Assembly (NCBI RefSeq): GCF_023715565.1 | Contig: NZ_JAMBOJ010000024.1 | Span: forward strand, 1-64,000 | DNA: 64,000 nt | Direction of reading: 5' to 3' | DNA from: Cytobacillus firmus | Lineage (GTDB): Bacteria; Bacillota; Bacilli; Bacillales; Cytobacillaceae | Part shown: positions 1 to 8,879 of the stretch, piece by piece | Layout of the letters: each line of letters starts with the position of its first letter | Numbering within the stretch: position 1 is the first letter of the stretch | Position numbers and translations under genes: made by a program | Notes under the pieces: generated by a model | What the model was told of the DNA's origin: nothing | The model's input: the letters and a program-made list of their open reading frames with translations, nothing else | Databases searched by the model: none

Positions 1-48
1 GTAACTTAATTGTATCAGAAGTGGTCCTTATTTTTCTCAAAAACAATC

Positions 49-95
49 AAAGCCGGTGACATTTTACTCGTCGTAAAATGTCACCGGCTTTTTCA
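49..95 (+). terminator. Strong hairpin terminator
   Basis: A stem of about 17 bp (AAGCCGGTGACATTTTA and its exact complement) with a 7-nt loop is followed by CTTTTTC on the + strand. It probably ends a gene lying to the left of the window. The minus-strand side has only a short T stretch, so it could also act as a weak stop for the PTS gene. Confidence 0.75.
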
Positions 96-99
96 TTTC

Positions 100-129
100 A
101 GAGGTGGGTTTTGTCCCAGCCTCTTTTTG
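100..129 (+). terminator. Second, weaker hairpin terminator
   Basis: AGAGGTGGG and CCCAGCCTCT pair with one bulge and are followed by TTTTTGTTT. It lies just behind the stronger terminator and may be its backup. From here to the end of the PTS gene at 313 I see no gene or convincing signal. Confidence 0.45.
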
Positions 130-312
130 TTTACTATTTGTTTTACTTTTTGACGTTTTCTCCCTGTCAACCGAACCCGTTAAACTGATGTAGACAGGCT
201 TTTTCATTACTAACATAAGTTCCGGCGATTAACTCAGGAATTCCCCTCTTGTCTTCTCTAAATATGATAATTGGGGTCTTTCCCTTGTAGCGCGGTTAAA
301 AACGTTTTACTT

Positions 313-1878
313 TCAAGCTGACTTGTTTTTATCAATGATGTCTATGATCTGGTTCTTGAGTATTTCCGCAGTTGGTCCGAATATAGCTTGTACGCCGTTA
401 CCTACTTCCAATACTCCCTTTGCACCCAGCATTTTCAACTCGTCGTGATTTACTTTAGACTTGTCTTTCACACCGACTCTTAGTCTAGTGATACATGCAT
501 CAATATTATTGATATTTGATTCTCCTCCGAGTGCGGCCAAGACACTGTATGCCTGCTTATTTTTAGAACGGTCCTGGTAATCCTGCTTGGAGTAAAGTCT
601 GTTTGAATCATCATCCCCGCGTCCTGGTGTCAGCAGGTTCCATTTGCTGATAGCAAAGCGGAATACGAAATAGTAAACGAATGACATCACAAGACCTGTA
701 AGAATGACATACCACCATGGCTCGCCAACACCCGGCAGTATTCCAAATAAAGCAAAATCAATAACGCCTGCCCCGCCTGCATACCCGATGTTTACATCAA
801 GTATGTACATAATCATAAATGACAATCCTGCCATCAAGGCATGGAATACATAAAGCAATGGTGCCACAAACAAGAATGTAAATTCAATTGGTTCTGTTAT
901 ACCTGTCAGGAATGCTGTACCCGCTGCTGTCAGTAATAGTCCGCTAACTGCTTTTTTATTTTCAGGCTTGGACATATGGTACATAGCCAATGCAACTGCC
1001 GGCAATCCAAACAGGATGAATGGATATTTACCTGTCATAAAGCGGCCTGCTGTAATTTCAATCGCTGAGTTCACTTGTCTATCAGCTAGCTGTGCCATGT
1101 ACATCGCTGTGTCACCCGAAACGACTGAACCAGCTAGAGTTGTATACGATCCTCCCACTTCTGAAAAGCGGATTGGAATATAGAAAATATGATGAAGTCC
1201 AAATGGAATAAGCGATCTTTCCACCAACCCATATAAGAACATATAGAATGGTGGGGTATTCGGTCCGGATAGCGCCTTACCAAGCGAGAAAATGCCATCC
1301 TGAACATATGGCCATACATAGGATAAAACCAAAGCAATGATAATTGAGACACCGGCTGTGATAATTGGAACAAAACGCGATCCGCCAAAGAACGACAGCA
1401 TTTCAGGCATTTTGAAATCATGGTACTTTTGATATAAAGCGGCAGCAACGAAGCCCATTAAAATACCGCTGAAGACCCCAATTTGAAGGGTTGGAATCCC
1501 TAACTCTATCGTATTACCGGGAACTGAAGCATTTTCCGGCGTAATTCCAAGCACTATCCCGATTACCGTATGCATAACGACATATCCAACGAAGGCAGAT
1601 ATACTCGCCCCAGCCTTTCCGCCTGTCCAACTCCCGGCGATTCCTATCGCAAACAACACTCCAAGGTTTTTAAAGACTACGTTACCTGCTCCCTTCATCA
1701 ATGAAGAAAAGGTGTGCCAGAAGCCACCATCCAAAAATGGCATGTACTCAATCAAATACGGCGACTGAAGCGTTGTCCCTATTCCTAATAATAATCCCGC
1801 TGCTGGTAAGAGAGAAATAACAACCATAAACGATTTTCCAATACGCTGAAAAAAGTCAAAATTGAGATATTTCTTCAT
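313..1878 (-). CDS. malP: PTS alpha-glucoside (maltose) transporter, fused EIICB
   Basis: This phosphotransferase permease takes up and phosphorylates maltose or a related alpha-glucoside across the membrane. Residues 1-420 form the EIIC domain with about ten hydrophobic segments and the TEPIEF motif typical of glucose-family EIIC. Residues 440-521 are the EIIB domain with the phospho-accepting Cys462 in NIDACITRL. No EIIA domain is attached, as in B. subtilis MalP, so EIIA must come from another gene. It lies 98 bp downstream of the 6-phospho-alpha-glucosidase gene in the same direction, which fits a maltose operon. Substrate is inferred from family and neighbour. Confidence 0.88.
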   Translation of the reverse strand: MKKYLNFDFFQRIGKSFMVVISLLPAAGLLLGIGTTLQSPYLIEYMPFLDGGFWHTFSSLMKGAGNVVFKNLGVLFAIGIAGSWTGGKAGASISAFVGYVVMHTVIGIVLGITPENASVPGNTIELGIPTLQIGVFSGILMGFVAAALYQKYHDFKMPEMLSFFGGSRFVPIITAGVSIIIALVLSYVWPYVQDGIFSLGKALSGPNTPPFYMFLYGLVERSLIPFGLHHIFYIPIRFSEVGGSYTTLAGSVVSGDTAMYMAQLADRQVNSAIEITAGRFMTGKYPFILFGLPAVALAMYHMSKPENKKAVSGLLLTAAGTAFLTGITEPIEFTFLFVAPLLYVFHALMAGLSFMIMYILDVNIGYAGGAGVIDFALFGILPGVGEPWWYVILTGLVMSFVYYFVFRFAISKWNLLTPGRGDDDSNRLYSKQDYQDRSKNKQAYSVLAALGGESNINNIDACITRLRVGVKDKSKVNHDELKMLGAKGVLEVGNGVQAIFGPTAEILKNQIIDIIDKNKSA

Positions 1879-1976
1879 ATGGCTAACCTACCTTCCTATC
1901 GCCCATATAGTGTAAGCGGATACTCTGCTTGTTTTTATAATGCAGGGAAGTATGTCCTACTCCGTGCTAAATTACA

Positions 1977-3302
1977 TCATTGAAGTTCTGGCCAATATTC
2001 TCGATTTGCTTCGATCAGTGCATCAAGCACTTCTCTTGCTTTTTCTGCCGATACCACGGTTCTGTTCAAGGTAAGGGCCTGTAGCGCTTTTTTGTAGGAC
2101 CCCTCAATATAAGCTTCTACTGTAAGTTTCTCGTATGCGAACTGCCCCTCGATCAAGCCTTTGTAGAACGTTGGGATTTCACCTACGGCATAAGGGCGTG
2201 GCCCATTTATTGTAAGGCTGGCAGCGACCTCCACCATTGCATCGTTTGGTAAATTATCAACTATCCCATCATTCTTTAAAATAACTATAAAGTTGTCACC
2301 TTTATTATAGGCAATCGATTCTGCAACAATGAGGATGAATTCACCATGTGCGTCATTATGAACGACATTCGATTCTCTGGATGTACCAGCCTCGGTAACA
2401 CGGCGGCATTCCTCAAAAACCCGTTTTTCACGTCCATTTATAACTTCATTTGCTCTTGTATAGTCAGGATTTAACTTCTTTAACACTTTATCAGGATACA
2501 GATAATATTGTAAATACGTGTTCGGCAGGTAATCCGGGAAGTCTCTTACCATCTGCTCTACCATCGCATAAGTCTCCAACCATGACTTATCTCGCTGTTC
2601 GTAATCAGCAGGTCGGAAGCCACCTTCTAAAATCAATTCTCTTAATTGAGGCAGCAGGTCATTGCCTTCTTTATCATAAAGATTTGTGAACCAGCCAAAG
2701 TGGTTAAGTCCAAAGTATACTGGATCAAAGTCCCTTGGGGTCAAACCAAGCAGCCTTCCATACGAACGCAGCAAGTTTTCCGGCTGGTCACAGATATTAA
2801 GGATTTTTTTATCCTCTGGAAAAATTCTTTGCAACGCATCTGCAACGATAGCAGCAGGATTTGTGTAGTTCAGAATCCATGCATTTTTAGCAACACTTCG
2901 TACATCGTTCACAAGTTCAACCATATCGTGAATCGATCTCATTCCATATGCAAATCCTCCAGGCCCGCATGTTTCCTGCCCAATTACTCCAAGGCTCATT
3001 GGAATCTTTTCATCCTTTTCACGCATGGAGTAGCCGCCGGTTCTCATCTGAACAAAGACAAAATCCAGGTCATCAGTAAAAGCTTCTTCTTTATTTGTTG
3101 TATATTTAAAATCAATTTCCGGATAATCTTCATTAAATAAAACCTTTGCATATTCCCCAATTACCTTCTGACGTTCTTCGTTTACATCCAGCATCACCAA
3201 TCGATTGATCGGAAAACTCTTTTGACGAACACAGATGCTTTTAAGCAATCCAGGCGTCCAAGTACTCCCTCCGCCGACGATTAAAATGTTAAACTTTTTC
3301 AT
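1977..3302 (-). CDS. malA: 6-phospho-alpha-glucosidase, GH4 family
   Basis: This cytosolic enzyme hydrolyses maltose 6-phosphate made by the PTS. The 441-residue length matches GlvA/MalA of B. subtilis. The N-terminus has the Rossmann signature VGGGSTWTPG for NAD. Around residue 112 is the GH4 segment CGPGGFAYGMRS, and near residue 170 is NICDQPE, whose Cys binds the metal together with the His of LNHFGW; GH4 enzymes need NAD and Mn. An AGGAG ribosome site precedes the ATG. It is the first gene of a two-gene operon with the PTS permease, divergent from an RpiR regulator, and has a cre site just upstream. Confidence 0.92.
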   Translation of the reverse strand: MKKFNILIVGGGSTWTPGLLKSICVRQKSFPINRLVMLDVNEERQKVIGEYAKVLFNEDYPEIDFKYTTNKEEAFTDDLDFVFVQMRTGGYSMREKDEKIPMSLGVIGQETCGPGGFAYGMRSIHDMVELVNDVRSVAKNAWILNYTNPAAIVADALQRIFPEDKKILNICDQPENLLRSYGRLLGLTPRDFDPVYFGLNHFGWFTNLYDKEGNDLLPQLRELILEGGFRPADYEQRDKSWLETYAMVEQMVRDFPDYLPNTYLQYYLYPDKVLKKLNPDYTRANEVINGREKRVFEECRRVTEAGTSRESNVVHNDAHGEFILIVAESIAYNKGDNFIVILKNDGIVDNLPNDAMVEVAASLTINGPRPYAVGEIPTFYKGLIEGQFAYEKLTVEAYIEGSYKKALQALTLNRTVVSAEKAREVLDALIEANREYWPELQ

Positions 3303-3324
3303 ATGATCATCTCCTAGAAGAGTT

Positions 3325-3338
3325 TGTTATCGCTTTCA
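3325..3338 (-). promoter_or_regulatory. cre site (CcpA operator)
   Basis: Read on the minus strand, TGAAAGCGATAACA matches the Bacillus cre consensus TGWAANCGNTNWCA at every defined position. It sits 22 bp ahead of the malA start, in the promoter or leader, so glucose repression of malA-malP through CcpA is the expected effect. Confidence 0.75.
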
Positions 3339-3377
3339 TGGTTATCTTAACAAGTGATATTGTCTAACTTTCAAAAA

Positions 3378-3392
3378 TTTCATTTTATGAAA
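3378..3392. promoter_or_regulatory. Candidate RpiR-type operator
   Basis: TTTCAT-TTT-ATGAAA is a perfect 6-bp inverted repeat in the 140-bp gap between malA and the divergent rpiR-type gene. It overlaps the region expected to hold the -35 element of the regulator's promoter. A binding site for the adjacent regulator is an inference from position and symmetry. Confidence 0.45.
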
Positions 3393-3412
3393 CTTTTTTA
3401 TTTGTCTATAAT
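3384..3412 (+). promoter_or_regulatory. Candidate promoter of the RpiR-type regulator
   Basis: A perfect -10 TATAAT lies at 3407-3412, 31 bp ahead of the start codon. The -35 position 17 bp further up (TTTATG) is poor, which fits a promoter that needs an activator or is weak. Confidence 0.45.
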
Positions 3413-3442
3413 GATAAAAAGGGATAAACGAGGAGCATCAAA

Positions 3443-4252
3443 ATGTACAATTTCATTGCGAAACTACTAAACTTTATCGAGTCTTCAACAGACCATACCC
3501 ATACAGAGATTGTTATCGCCGAGTTTATCATGCGAAGCGTACACCAGCTCCCGAGCATGTCCATCTATCAAGTAGCTGATGCATGCCATACTTCACCAGC
3601 GACCGTATCACGTTTTTGTAAAAAATTCGATAATATTTCTTTTAAGGAATTAAAGGAATATGCCAGAACTTATACAGAATTTAATGATAGTGAAGTGGAT
3701 TACAAAAAAGTGGAAGCAAGCATTAATGAGGACCTTGTAGAAGATTACTTTGACAATGTGGCTGAATCATTAAAGGAAACAGCTGAATTGCTGCAATCAA
3801 AGGGATTGCTAAACATCGCAAAAAAAATCTATCAGGCTAAAAAAGTTTCTATATTCGGAGTGACATTCTCGCATTTACTTGCCCGTAATACCCAATTCAA
3901 ATTTCTGCGTCTTGGAAAATACGCGACCGCTTACGGCAATCACGAAAACCAAATAACCGAGGCAAAATCTCTTACAACTAATGATCTGGCAATTGTAATC
4001 TCCTTTTCAGGAGAAACCAGATTCATTACTCAATTGGTAAAAGTTTTAATAGAGAGAAATATACCTATCGTCGCAATAACAAGCAACCCCGATTCCTTTC
4101 TGGCCAGAAATTCAAAGGAAATCCTCCAGCTGAGTAACCGCCGGATAGAAGCATATAAATCTCCAATATTAGAAGAAGTAAGTATGCTGGCAGTCATTAA
4201 TTCAATCTATCTAGTCTATTCAGCTTTGATAAGTAGCATTGAGAATGAGTGA
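3443..4252 (+). CDS. RpiR-family transcriptional regulator of the maltose PTS genes
   Basis: The 269-residue protein has an N-terminal RpiR helix-turn-helix (about residues 20-75; the stretch SPATVSRFCKKF is typical) and a C-terminal SIS sugar-phosphate-binding domain (about 125-250) with the SFSGETRF segment. RpiR proteins sense phosphosugars. It is divergent from malA-malP, so it most likely controls them and responds to maltose 6-phosphate or a related ester. B. subtilis GlvR, of the same family, is an activator of this locus. The start is preceded by ACGAGGAGC at suitable spacing. Confidence 0.85.
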   Translation: MYNFIAKLLNFIESSTDHTHTEIVIAEFIMRSVHQLPSMSIYQVADACHTSPATVSRFCKKFDNISFKELKEYARTYTEFNDSEVDYKKVEASINEDLVEDYFDNVAESLKETAELLQSKGLLNIAKKIYQAKKVSIFGVTFSHLLARNTQFKFLRLGKYATAYGNHENQITEAKSLTTNDLAIVISFSGETRFITQLVKVLIERNIPIVAITSNPDSFLARNSKEILQLSNRRIEAYKSPILEEVSMLAVINSIYLVYSALISSIENE

Positions 4253-4307
4253 TACAAGAGGACGATTCTTACTGTCATGAACACTAGAACCGTCCCTTGT
4301 TTATTCA

Positions 4308-5759
4308 TCACCATGATTTTTTAAGAATTAAGCTAAACAGCAGCAGTCCATTGATGGCCAGGAGTATTACTGCTACTATAGTTAAAAGAGCAATATCAGG
4401 CGCAAAGACAGAGATGGAATGCCAAGGAAACGATGTGGTAAATGTGAAAAGAGGGATTAACACTGCTGATAGGCCGATAAATAGCACGCCTAAGAATAGT
4501 CTTGTTCCCTTTTTAAAATATTTCCGGATTCTGAATCTTTTCACTAAAAATATTGGAAGTATAACCAGCAACAAGATACATCCCAGCATAATGTATTGTA
4601 TGGTTACACTATGATTAGGTACTTTTTCAGGTTCATCGTCATTTAATAGACTAACAATATGCTCCTTCAGATAGTAAAGACCCTCTTCCTCCAAAACATG
4701 ATTCTTATTTGTCAAAATCACGCCGCCCCATCCGGTTTCCGGAATATAAAAGAATTCTGCATGCGAATCAGGGGTAGAGCCAGAATGCCAGATCAATTCT
4801 TTCGGGGTATCAGGATTGGAAATGCGAATTCCGTACCCATAATACCGGTCTTCACCTGTTTGGACCTGCGGTGTCTTAAATAAATCCAAAGTTTTATCAC
4901 TAATAAAATGGTCCGGTCCATTTCCGCTTAATACTTTTACGAATTGGACCATATCTTCAGAGCTGGCCGTAATGTATCCGTAAGGTGCTCCAGCATCATC
5001 GTAGGCTACAAAACTTTTCACCGGAAATCCGAACCAGGATTGAAACCCTTTCAGGTAGCCCTTCTCATAAGCCCCCTTTTTATTAGCCGCAGTATATTTC
5101 ATCCCTAAGGGGGCAAAAATCTGCTGCTCCATGTAATCGGCATAAGACATTCCCGTCAGTTCTTCAATCATCGCACCCAAGATTAAGAAATTGGCATTGC
5201 TGTATAGATGCTTTTCACCAGGTGCGGCAGTCAGTTCAACTTCTGACAATTTCTTGACTTGATTCTTAATAGCATCACTGCCAGTTAATTCTTTATCAGA
5301 TAGTGCCAGCCCATCATAGGTGCTAAAGCCGCTTGTCTGCGCTAGCAATTGCGTCACTGTTATTTCGGCAGCTTTTCCATTTTTCAGTGTCAACCAGGGA
5401 AGATATTCTTGAATGCTGGCATCCAGGCTGATGGTTCCATTATCAGCTAACTTCATAATGGCCATTGCCGTTAACGATTTGCTTATGGAGCCAATTGTAA
5501 AAGGAGTTTGTTCTGTAACCTCCTCATCTGATTCTCCAGTAACTCCCCATGATTTTGAAAAAAACAGTTCATTATTACGGATGATGGCAACTGAAGCTCC
5601 CGGAACCTTATATTCATCCAGATAATCTTTAATTGCCTTCTCTATATTCATTTCTAATCCATTTTCAGCTGAAGCCGATTTTCCAAGAAAAACACTAAAT
5701 GAAATGAACACATAAAGAACTGCTATTACCTTTAAAAATCTTGACCTTGAGACAGCCAT
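4308..5759 (-). CDS. Membrane-anchored serine hydrolase, class C beta-lactamase/PBP family
   Basis: The 483-residue protein starts with a signal peptide or membrane anchor (about residues 8-30). A beta-lactamase class C fold follows with the nucleophile motif SISK (about residues 93-96), YSN as the second motif and WHSG in the KTG position. The C-terminal 110 residues hold three to four hydrophobic helices. Such proteins act on D-amino-acid peptides or esters outside the cell. The KTG-to-HSG change suggests esterase or D-aminopeptidase activity rather than penicillin binding, but the substrate cannot be read from the sequence. It appears monocistronic. Confidence 0.8.
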   Translation of the reverse strand: MAVSRSRFLKVIAVLYVFISFSVFLGKSASAENGLEMNIEKAIKDYLDEYKVPGASVAIIRNNELFFSKSWGVTGESDEEVTEQTPFTIGSISKSLTAMAIMKLADNGTISLDASIQEYLPWLTLKNGKAAEITVTQLLAQTSGFSTYDGLALSDKELTGSDAIKNQVKKLSEVELTAAPGEKHLYSNANFLILGAMIEELTGMSYADYMEQQIFAPLGMKYTAANKKGAYEKGYLKGFQSWFGFPVKSFVAYDDAGAPYGYITASSEDMVQFVKVLSGNGPDHFISDKTLDLFKTPQVQTGEDRYYGYGIRISNPDTPKELIWHSGSTPDSHAEFFYIPETGWGGVILTNKNHVLEEEGLYYLKEHIVSLLNDDEPEKVPNHSVTIQYIMLGCILLLVILPIFLVKRFRIRKYFKKGTRLFLGVLFIGLSAVLIPLFTFTTSFPWHSISVFAPDIALLTIVAVILLAINGLLLFSLILKKSW

Positions 5760-6029
5760 ATAACCTCTCCTCTATCAATGACCTTCTATCGTTAATATTA
5801 ACTAATTTAATATTATTTTTATTTGGAAGGCTCTAAAATGAGCCTCAGTATGATTTTGCAGTAGTTCTTGAGGTGTAATAGGCTGGATTCTTACCACCAG
5901 AATAGATTTTGGAAAAGTGCAGGTTATTGCGAATTAATGAAGTGTATACACGGGGCAGACAGACAAACGAAAGCAGCAGGCCATACTTCCTTCATTGCTC
6001 GTCTTTTATTTCGTTACTGGGGTACATGC
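5760..6029. other. Intergenic region without a supported gene
   Basis: This gap separates the divergent serine hydrolase and cupin genes. An open frame beginning at 5868 runs into the cupin start, but it lacks a ribosome site and resembles nothing I recognise. A 6-bp hairpin (AGGCTC/GAGCCT) near 5830-5846 is too weak to call. Confidence 0.4.
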
Positions 6030-6056
6030 ACTGGTTGTGGGCGAATGCATACTTTA
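6030..6056 (+). promoter_or_regulatory. Candidate sigma-K (mother-cell) promoter for the cupin gene
   Basis: AC at 6030-6031, a 16-bp spacer and CATACTTTA at 6048-6056 match the sigma-K pattern AC-N16/17-CATANNNTA. The -10 also resembles sigma-E. The cupin start follows 37 bp later. Late sporulation expression is inferred. Confidence 0.5.
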
Positions 6057-6093
6057 TATGAGACACTTATTTTCCCAGGAGGACTGAGCAGAA

Positions 6094-6699
6094 ATGGTTA
6101 AATATTTAGATTACACCTCACCATCTTTAAATTACTTTTTTGATTTGAATAAAAGCACCCTGGTGAAAAAAGACAGCAGAAACTATATAAATGTAATGGG
6201 AATTCAGCAATTAAACACGCTGGAGGATGTCTCGCTACTTGACATCTATCTAAGCCAAAATAATGTAATAGAACCGCATTATCATCAAAATGCTGCTGAG
6301 TTGGTTTATTGTATATCCGGGGCAGCTACTGTATCATTGCTTAACCCATTCACCAAACAAATCCAGAACTATTACATTACACCCGGACAGGTAGCCAATG
6401 TCCCTCAAGGCTGGTGGCACTATGAGGTAGCACATACCGACGGCACTCATCTGCTGGCCATCTTCAATGCTCCTTCTCCGGAGGTCATCCTAGGATCTGA
6501 TATTCTCAAATTAACACCTTCCAATATTATGGCGCACACTTATTGCATGGATGAAAAGCAATGGAAAAAGACCATAGCACCTGTCCAGCCTTCCAGCTTT
6601 ATTGGGCCAACCAAAGACTGCAGCAGGAATGCTCAGGAACCAACCCTGCAATACCAATACAATCAGCCATATTTCCCACAGCAAATGTATTATTATTAA
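6094..6699 (+). CDS. Single-domain cupin protein, probable spore-coat component
   Basis: The 201-residue protein carries one cupin barrel (about residues 50-130). Motif 1 is PHYHQNAAE and motif 2 includes VPQGWWHYE, which supply the usual His/Glu metal ligands. It resembles one half of bicupin oxalate decarboxylases. The C-terminal tail is rich in Tyr, Pro and Gln and ends in MYYY, like many Bacillus coat proteins. An AGGAGG site lies 8-10 bp before the ATG. The upstream sigma-K-like promoter supports a spore-coat role. Catalytic activity is unknown. Confidence 0.75.
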   Translation: MVKYLDYTSPSLNYFFDLNKSTLVKKDSRNYINVMGIQQLNTLEDVSLLDIYLSQNNVIEPHYHQNAAELVYCISGAATVSLLNPFTKQIQNYYITPGQVANVPQGWWHYEVAHTDGTHLLAIFNAPSPEVILGSDILKLTPSNIMAHTYCMDEKQWKKTIAPVQPSSFIGPTKDCSRNAQEPTLQYQYNQPYFPQQMYYY

Positions 6700-6889
6700 A
6701 GGCTGTTTTCGTATAAATTGTTGTTTTTCACTTGTAAATTTTGCCCGTTGATTGCAGCGAAAGGCACGAAGCGAACCCGCGGGGAGGAAATGCGTCTGCA
6801 TTTCTGAGGATCAAGTGCCCACAGCGAAGATCAACTCATTAAATAAAATTAGGTTATAAAAAAACAACAAACATTGTGGGAACAGCCTA
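6699..6889. repeat. Terminal-inverted-repeat element, copy A
   Basis: The left end AAGGCTGTTTTCGTATAA is mirrored by a right end that reads TTAGGCTGTTCCCAC on the other strand. Inside, CCGTTGATT on the left and GATCAACTCA on the right form inner arms around a GC-rich core. Copies B (18463-18570) and C (23444-23670) share both ends and have the same orientation. The right end supplies the stop codon of the next gene. Confidence 0.8.
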
Positions 6890-7297
6890 ATAAAAAAATG
6901 CTGTTGTCACATAATAAGTAATCAAGACCATAAGTGGTGTCCAAGCCGCAAAAGCAAATTCCAGCATATGCTCGTTGGAATGACTGGCATATTTTCTGAC
7001 CATAACCCCTCTGCAAATTCCTATTGCCAATACCAATAGCGCCAGCCACCAATGATAGGGTATCGGATTTAAAGAAATTTGTACACCATTCTCTTCAACC
7101 GTAATGCTTGCTGTAAAGATGCCTAAAATAAAGACAAACAGAATTAAAGCCTCTATTACCTTATGCTGTCTGTTAAACTTTTTGGTATACCTCCGCTTCT
7201 TTGGGATACTCCACTTCCTTTTCACCATTTTCTCCAAAGCAAAAGCACTGGAAAATAAAAGACAATATATAATAATAGCTAACCACTTCACTGTCAC
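6887..7297 (-). CDS. Small integral membrane protein, possibly DUF4181 family
   Basis: The 136-residue protein has four predicted transmembrane helices (about 5-22, 48-66, 78-95 and 115-133) and a strongly basic loop after the first (KRKWSIPKKRR). Shape and composition recall the DUF4181 membrane proteins of bacilli, but the assignment is tentative. The start is GTG; a second GTG two codons on has better spacing from AGAGGAGAAGG. The stop codon overlaps the end of repeat element A, so the original C-terminus may have been altered when the element inserted. Function unknown. Confidence 0.7.
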   Translation of the reverse strand: MTVKWLAIIIYCLLFSSAFALEKMVKRKWSIPKKRRYTKKFNRQHKVIEALILFVFILGIFTASITVEENGVQISLNPIPYHWWLALLVLAIGICRGVMVRKYASHSNEHMLEFAFAAWTPLMVLITYYVTTAFFY

Positions 7298-7490
7298 CCT
7301 TCTCCTCTCTATAACTTCTTACTCCCGCTATGATAATCATGAATTTTCCACCGAAATTCAAGATATGAAAGCACGGCATGCTAACCGACTTATTTCCAAT
7401 TATATGAAAAACCATCCATTTTCAACAAGGTGATTGTTTCAGTAATAGTTGGGTACATTATAAACAACATCGTGATTAAGGAGGATTTTT

Positions 7491-7946
7491 ATGAAACTAA
7501 AACTTATAATCTCTGCAACTCTATCTGCATTATTGCTAACAGCCTGCAATGATGAGAAAGTAGAAAATCCGCCTGAAAATGCACCTGCTAAAAATCAAAA
7601 TAATGAAACTTCCGATGAGGCTTCATTTAATTTTACGAAATTTGACCTTGAGGTGGAGTACCAGGATAAACAAACTATTGATGTGGATTATGAAAATGAA
7701 AAAAACGGAATGGAAGCCGCATATCAGGATGACCTTGCTGATCAGAAGTTAACTTCTGATGAAGCGATGGAGAAGTTGACTCCAATTTTTGAGGGGCTAT
7801 CGTTCGATCAAAATACAGAAGATCAAGAGGTCATTAAACAGGTTAAGGACGCATTTTCAGTAGATGACAACTACCAAAAATTCGAATTGGAAGTAAAATT
7901 CCCGGGTGGAATTGAAAAAGAATATTCAGAAACGAAAACTCAATAA
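7491..7946 (+). CDS. YusW-like lipoprotein
   Basis: The 151-residue protein begins with a lipoprotein signal peptide ending in the lipobox LLTAC (Cys19). An acidic, Asn-rich linker follows, then a YusW-type domain (about 45-150) with the pattern FDLEVEYQDKQTIDV near its start and KFELEVKFPGG near its end, as in B. subtilis YusW. It is expected to be tethered to the outer face of the membrane. Function unknown. AAGGAGG precedes the ATG at good spacing. Confidence 0.85.
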   Translation: MKLKLIISATLSALLLTACNDEKVENPPENAPAKNQNNETSDEASFNFTKFDLEVEYQDKQTIDVDYENEKNGMEAAYQDDLADQKLTSDEAMEKLTPIFEGLSFDQNTEDQEVIKQVKDAFSVDDNYQKFELEVKFPGGIEKEYSETKTQ

Positions 7947-7950
7947 AAAT

Positions 7951-7987
7951 CAAAGGAGCTCAGAAGCCTTTTTCTTGAGCTCCTTTG
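7951..7987 (-). terminator. Hairpin terminator of the AlkD-like gene
   Basis: CAAAGGAGCTCA pairs perfectly with TGAGCTCCTTTG. On the minus strand the stem is followed by ATTTTTATTG, so it ends transcription of the gene at 8014-8721. It lies between convergent genes and may serve both. Confidence 0.75.
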
Positions 7988-8013
7988 ACGTATGTATCCT
8001 ACAAAAATTATTC

Positions 8014-8721
8014 TTAACAAATACAAGTCTTCCGCTTTAGCCCAACCCGGTCCTTTAATTCCACTCTCTCAATATATTCCTTGGCCAAGGGCACTTTACA
8101 GGCTGTATTTCCGACATCTACATGCACTTTCCCAATATGCTCAGCGACATTCTTTGCTTCCTCATTCAGCTCTGGCACATAAGAGCCCACCGATATCACA
8201 AAGCCATTCATAACATACCTTACCCTGTTCTTCTCTGCATGAATAGTATCTTTAACTTGTTCTAATAAAGTCCTTATTTCACTAATATGAAGCTCGTCAT
8301 CAGGTGTGATGGACAAATAATTAGAATACGTGCTCCAGCCGCAGACAGAAACCATTTCATCCTCAGATTTGATCCACTCCCGGGCCAAATCAAGAGCATA
8401 CTCACTTTCAGCTGCCACTTGGGCCACAGTATACTCCGCAATCATGTACCAATAGGCTTTTTCAGCCCATTCCTGTAAAGTCTCTTTTGTCATCAGCTTT
8501 GGATTGACAGATAGTCCTGCAAGATACATCGCATCATGATTTCCTGATTCATATAATTGAAGCGCGAGCTCGTGATCCTTCTTTACAAACTTCATCAGCT
8601 TTTTCAAATCTCCAACCTTTACACCAAAGAAAGGCTCCTTCGCCCCGTGATTCTTGAAAGTCCGCTTCGTCTGCTCTGTACCAAGCTCCTCAAGCTTTTG
8701 CATGATTTCTTCATAAGTCAA
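8014..8721 (-). CDS. AlkD-type DNA alkylation repair protein
   Basis: The protein belongs to the HEAT-like-repeat DNA glycosylase family (AlkC/AlkD), which removes alkylated purines from DNA in the cytoplasm. Family marks include the early segment FFGVKVGDLKKL, the repeat of helical pairs through residue 200 and the WSTYSNYL region. I chose a TTG start (LTYEEIMQ) because AAAGGGTGAGG lies directly ahead; a further TTG seven codons upstream has no good ribosome site. The C-terminus ends in the unusual Cys pair KTCIC. It is monocistronic. Confidence 0.82.
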   Translation of the reverse strand: MTYEEIMQKLEELGTEQTKRTFKNHGAKEPFFGVKVGDLKKLMKFVKKDHELALQLYESGNHDAMYLAGLSVNPKLMTKETLQEWAEKAYWYMIAEYTVAQVAAESEYALDLAREWIKSEDEMVSVCGWSTYSNYLSITPDDELHISEIRTLLEQVKDTIHAEKNRVRYVMNGFVISVGSYVPELNEEAKNVAEHIGKVHVDVGNTACKVPLAKEYIERVELKDRVGLKRKTCIC

Positions 8722-8879
8722 GATCCTCACCCTTTCAACCAATTACTTCCTAAACATTATTAGCCTTAATCCTTTACTTTAAGCCGATATTTTTATGTTC
8801 TTTAAGAACTGAATATCATAGGGATACAACCAGCCTGCTGCATGGTCATCACCCTGTTTAACAATCCACAGAAACAATG

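Noticed and set aside
2646-3140. Long + strand frame inside malA
   Set aside because: It lies antisense to a clear GH4 enzyme gene and has no start signal or recognisable domain.
5868-6101. Open frame of 77 codons upstream of the cupin gene
   Set aside because: It has no ribosome site, overlaps the sigma-K-like promoter and the cupin start, and its composition is unlike a protein.
6699-6889. Insertion sequence
   Set aside because: The element has terminal inverted repeats but is under 200 bp and carries no transposase.
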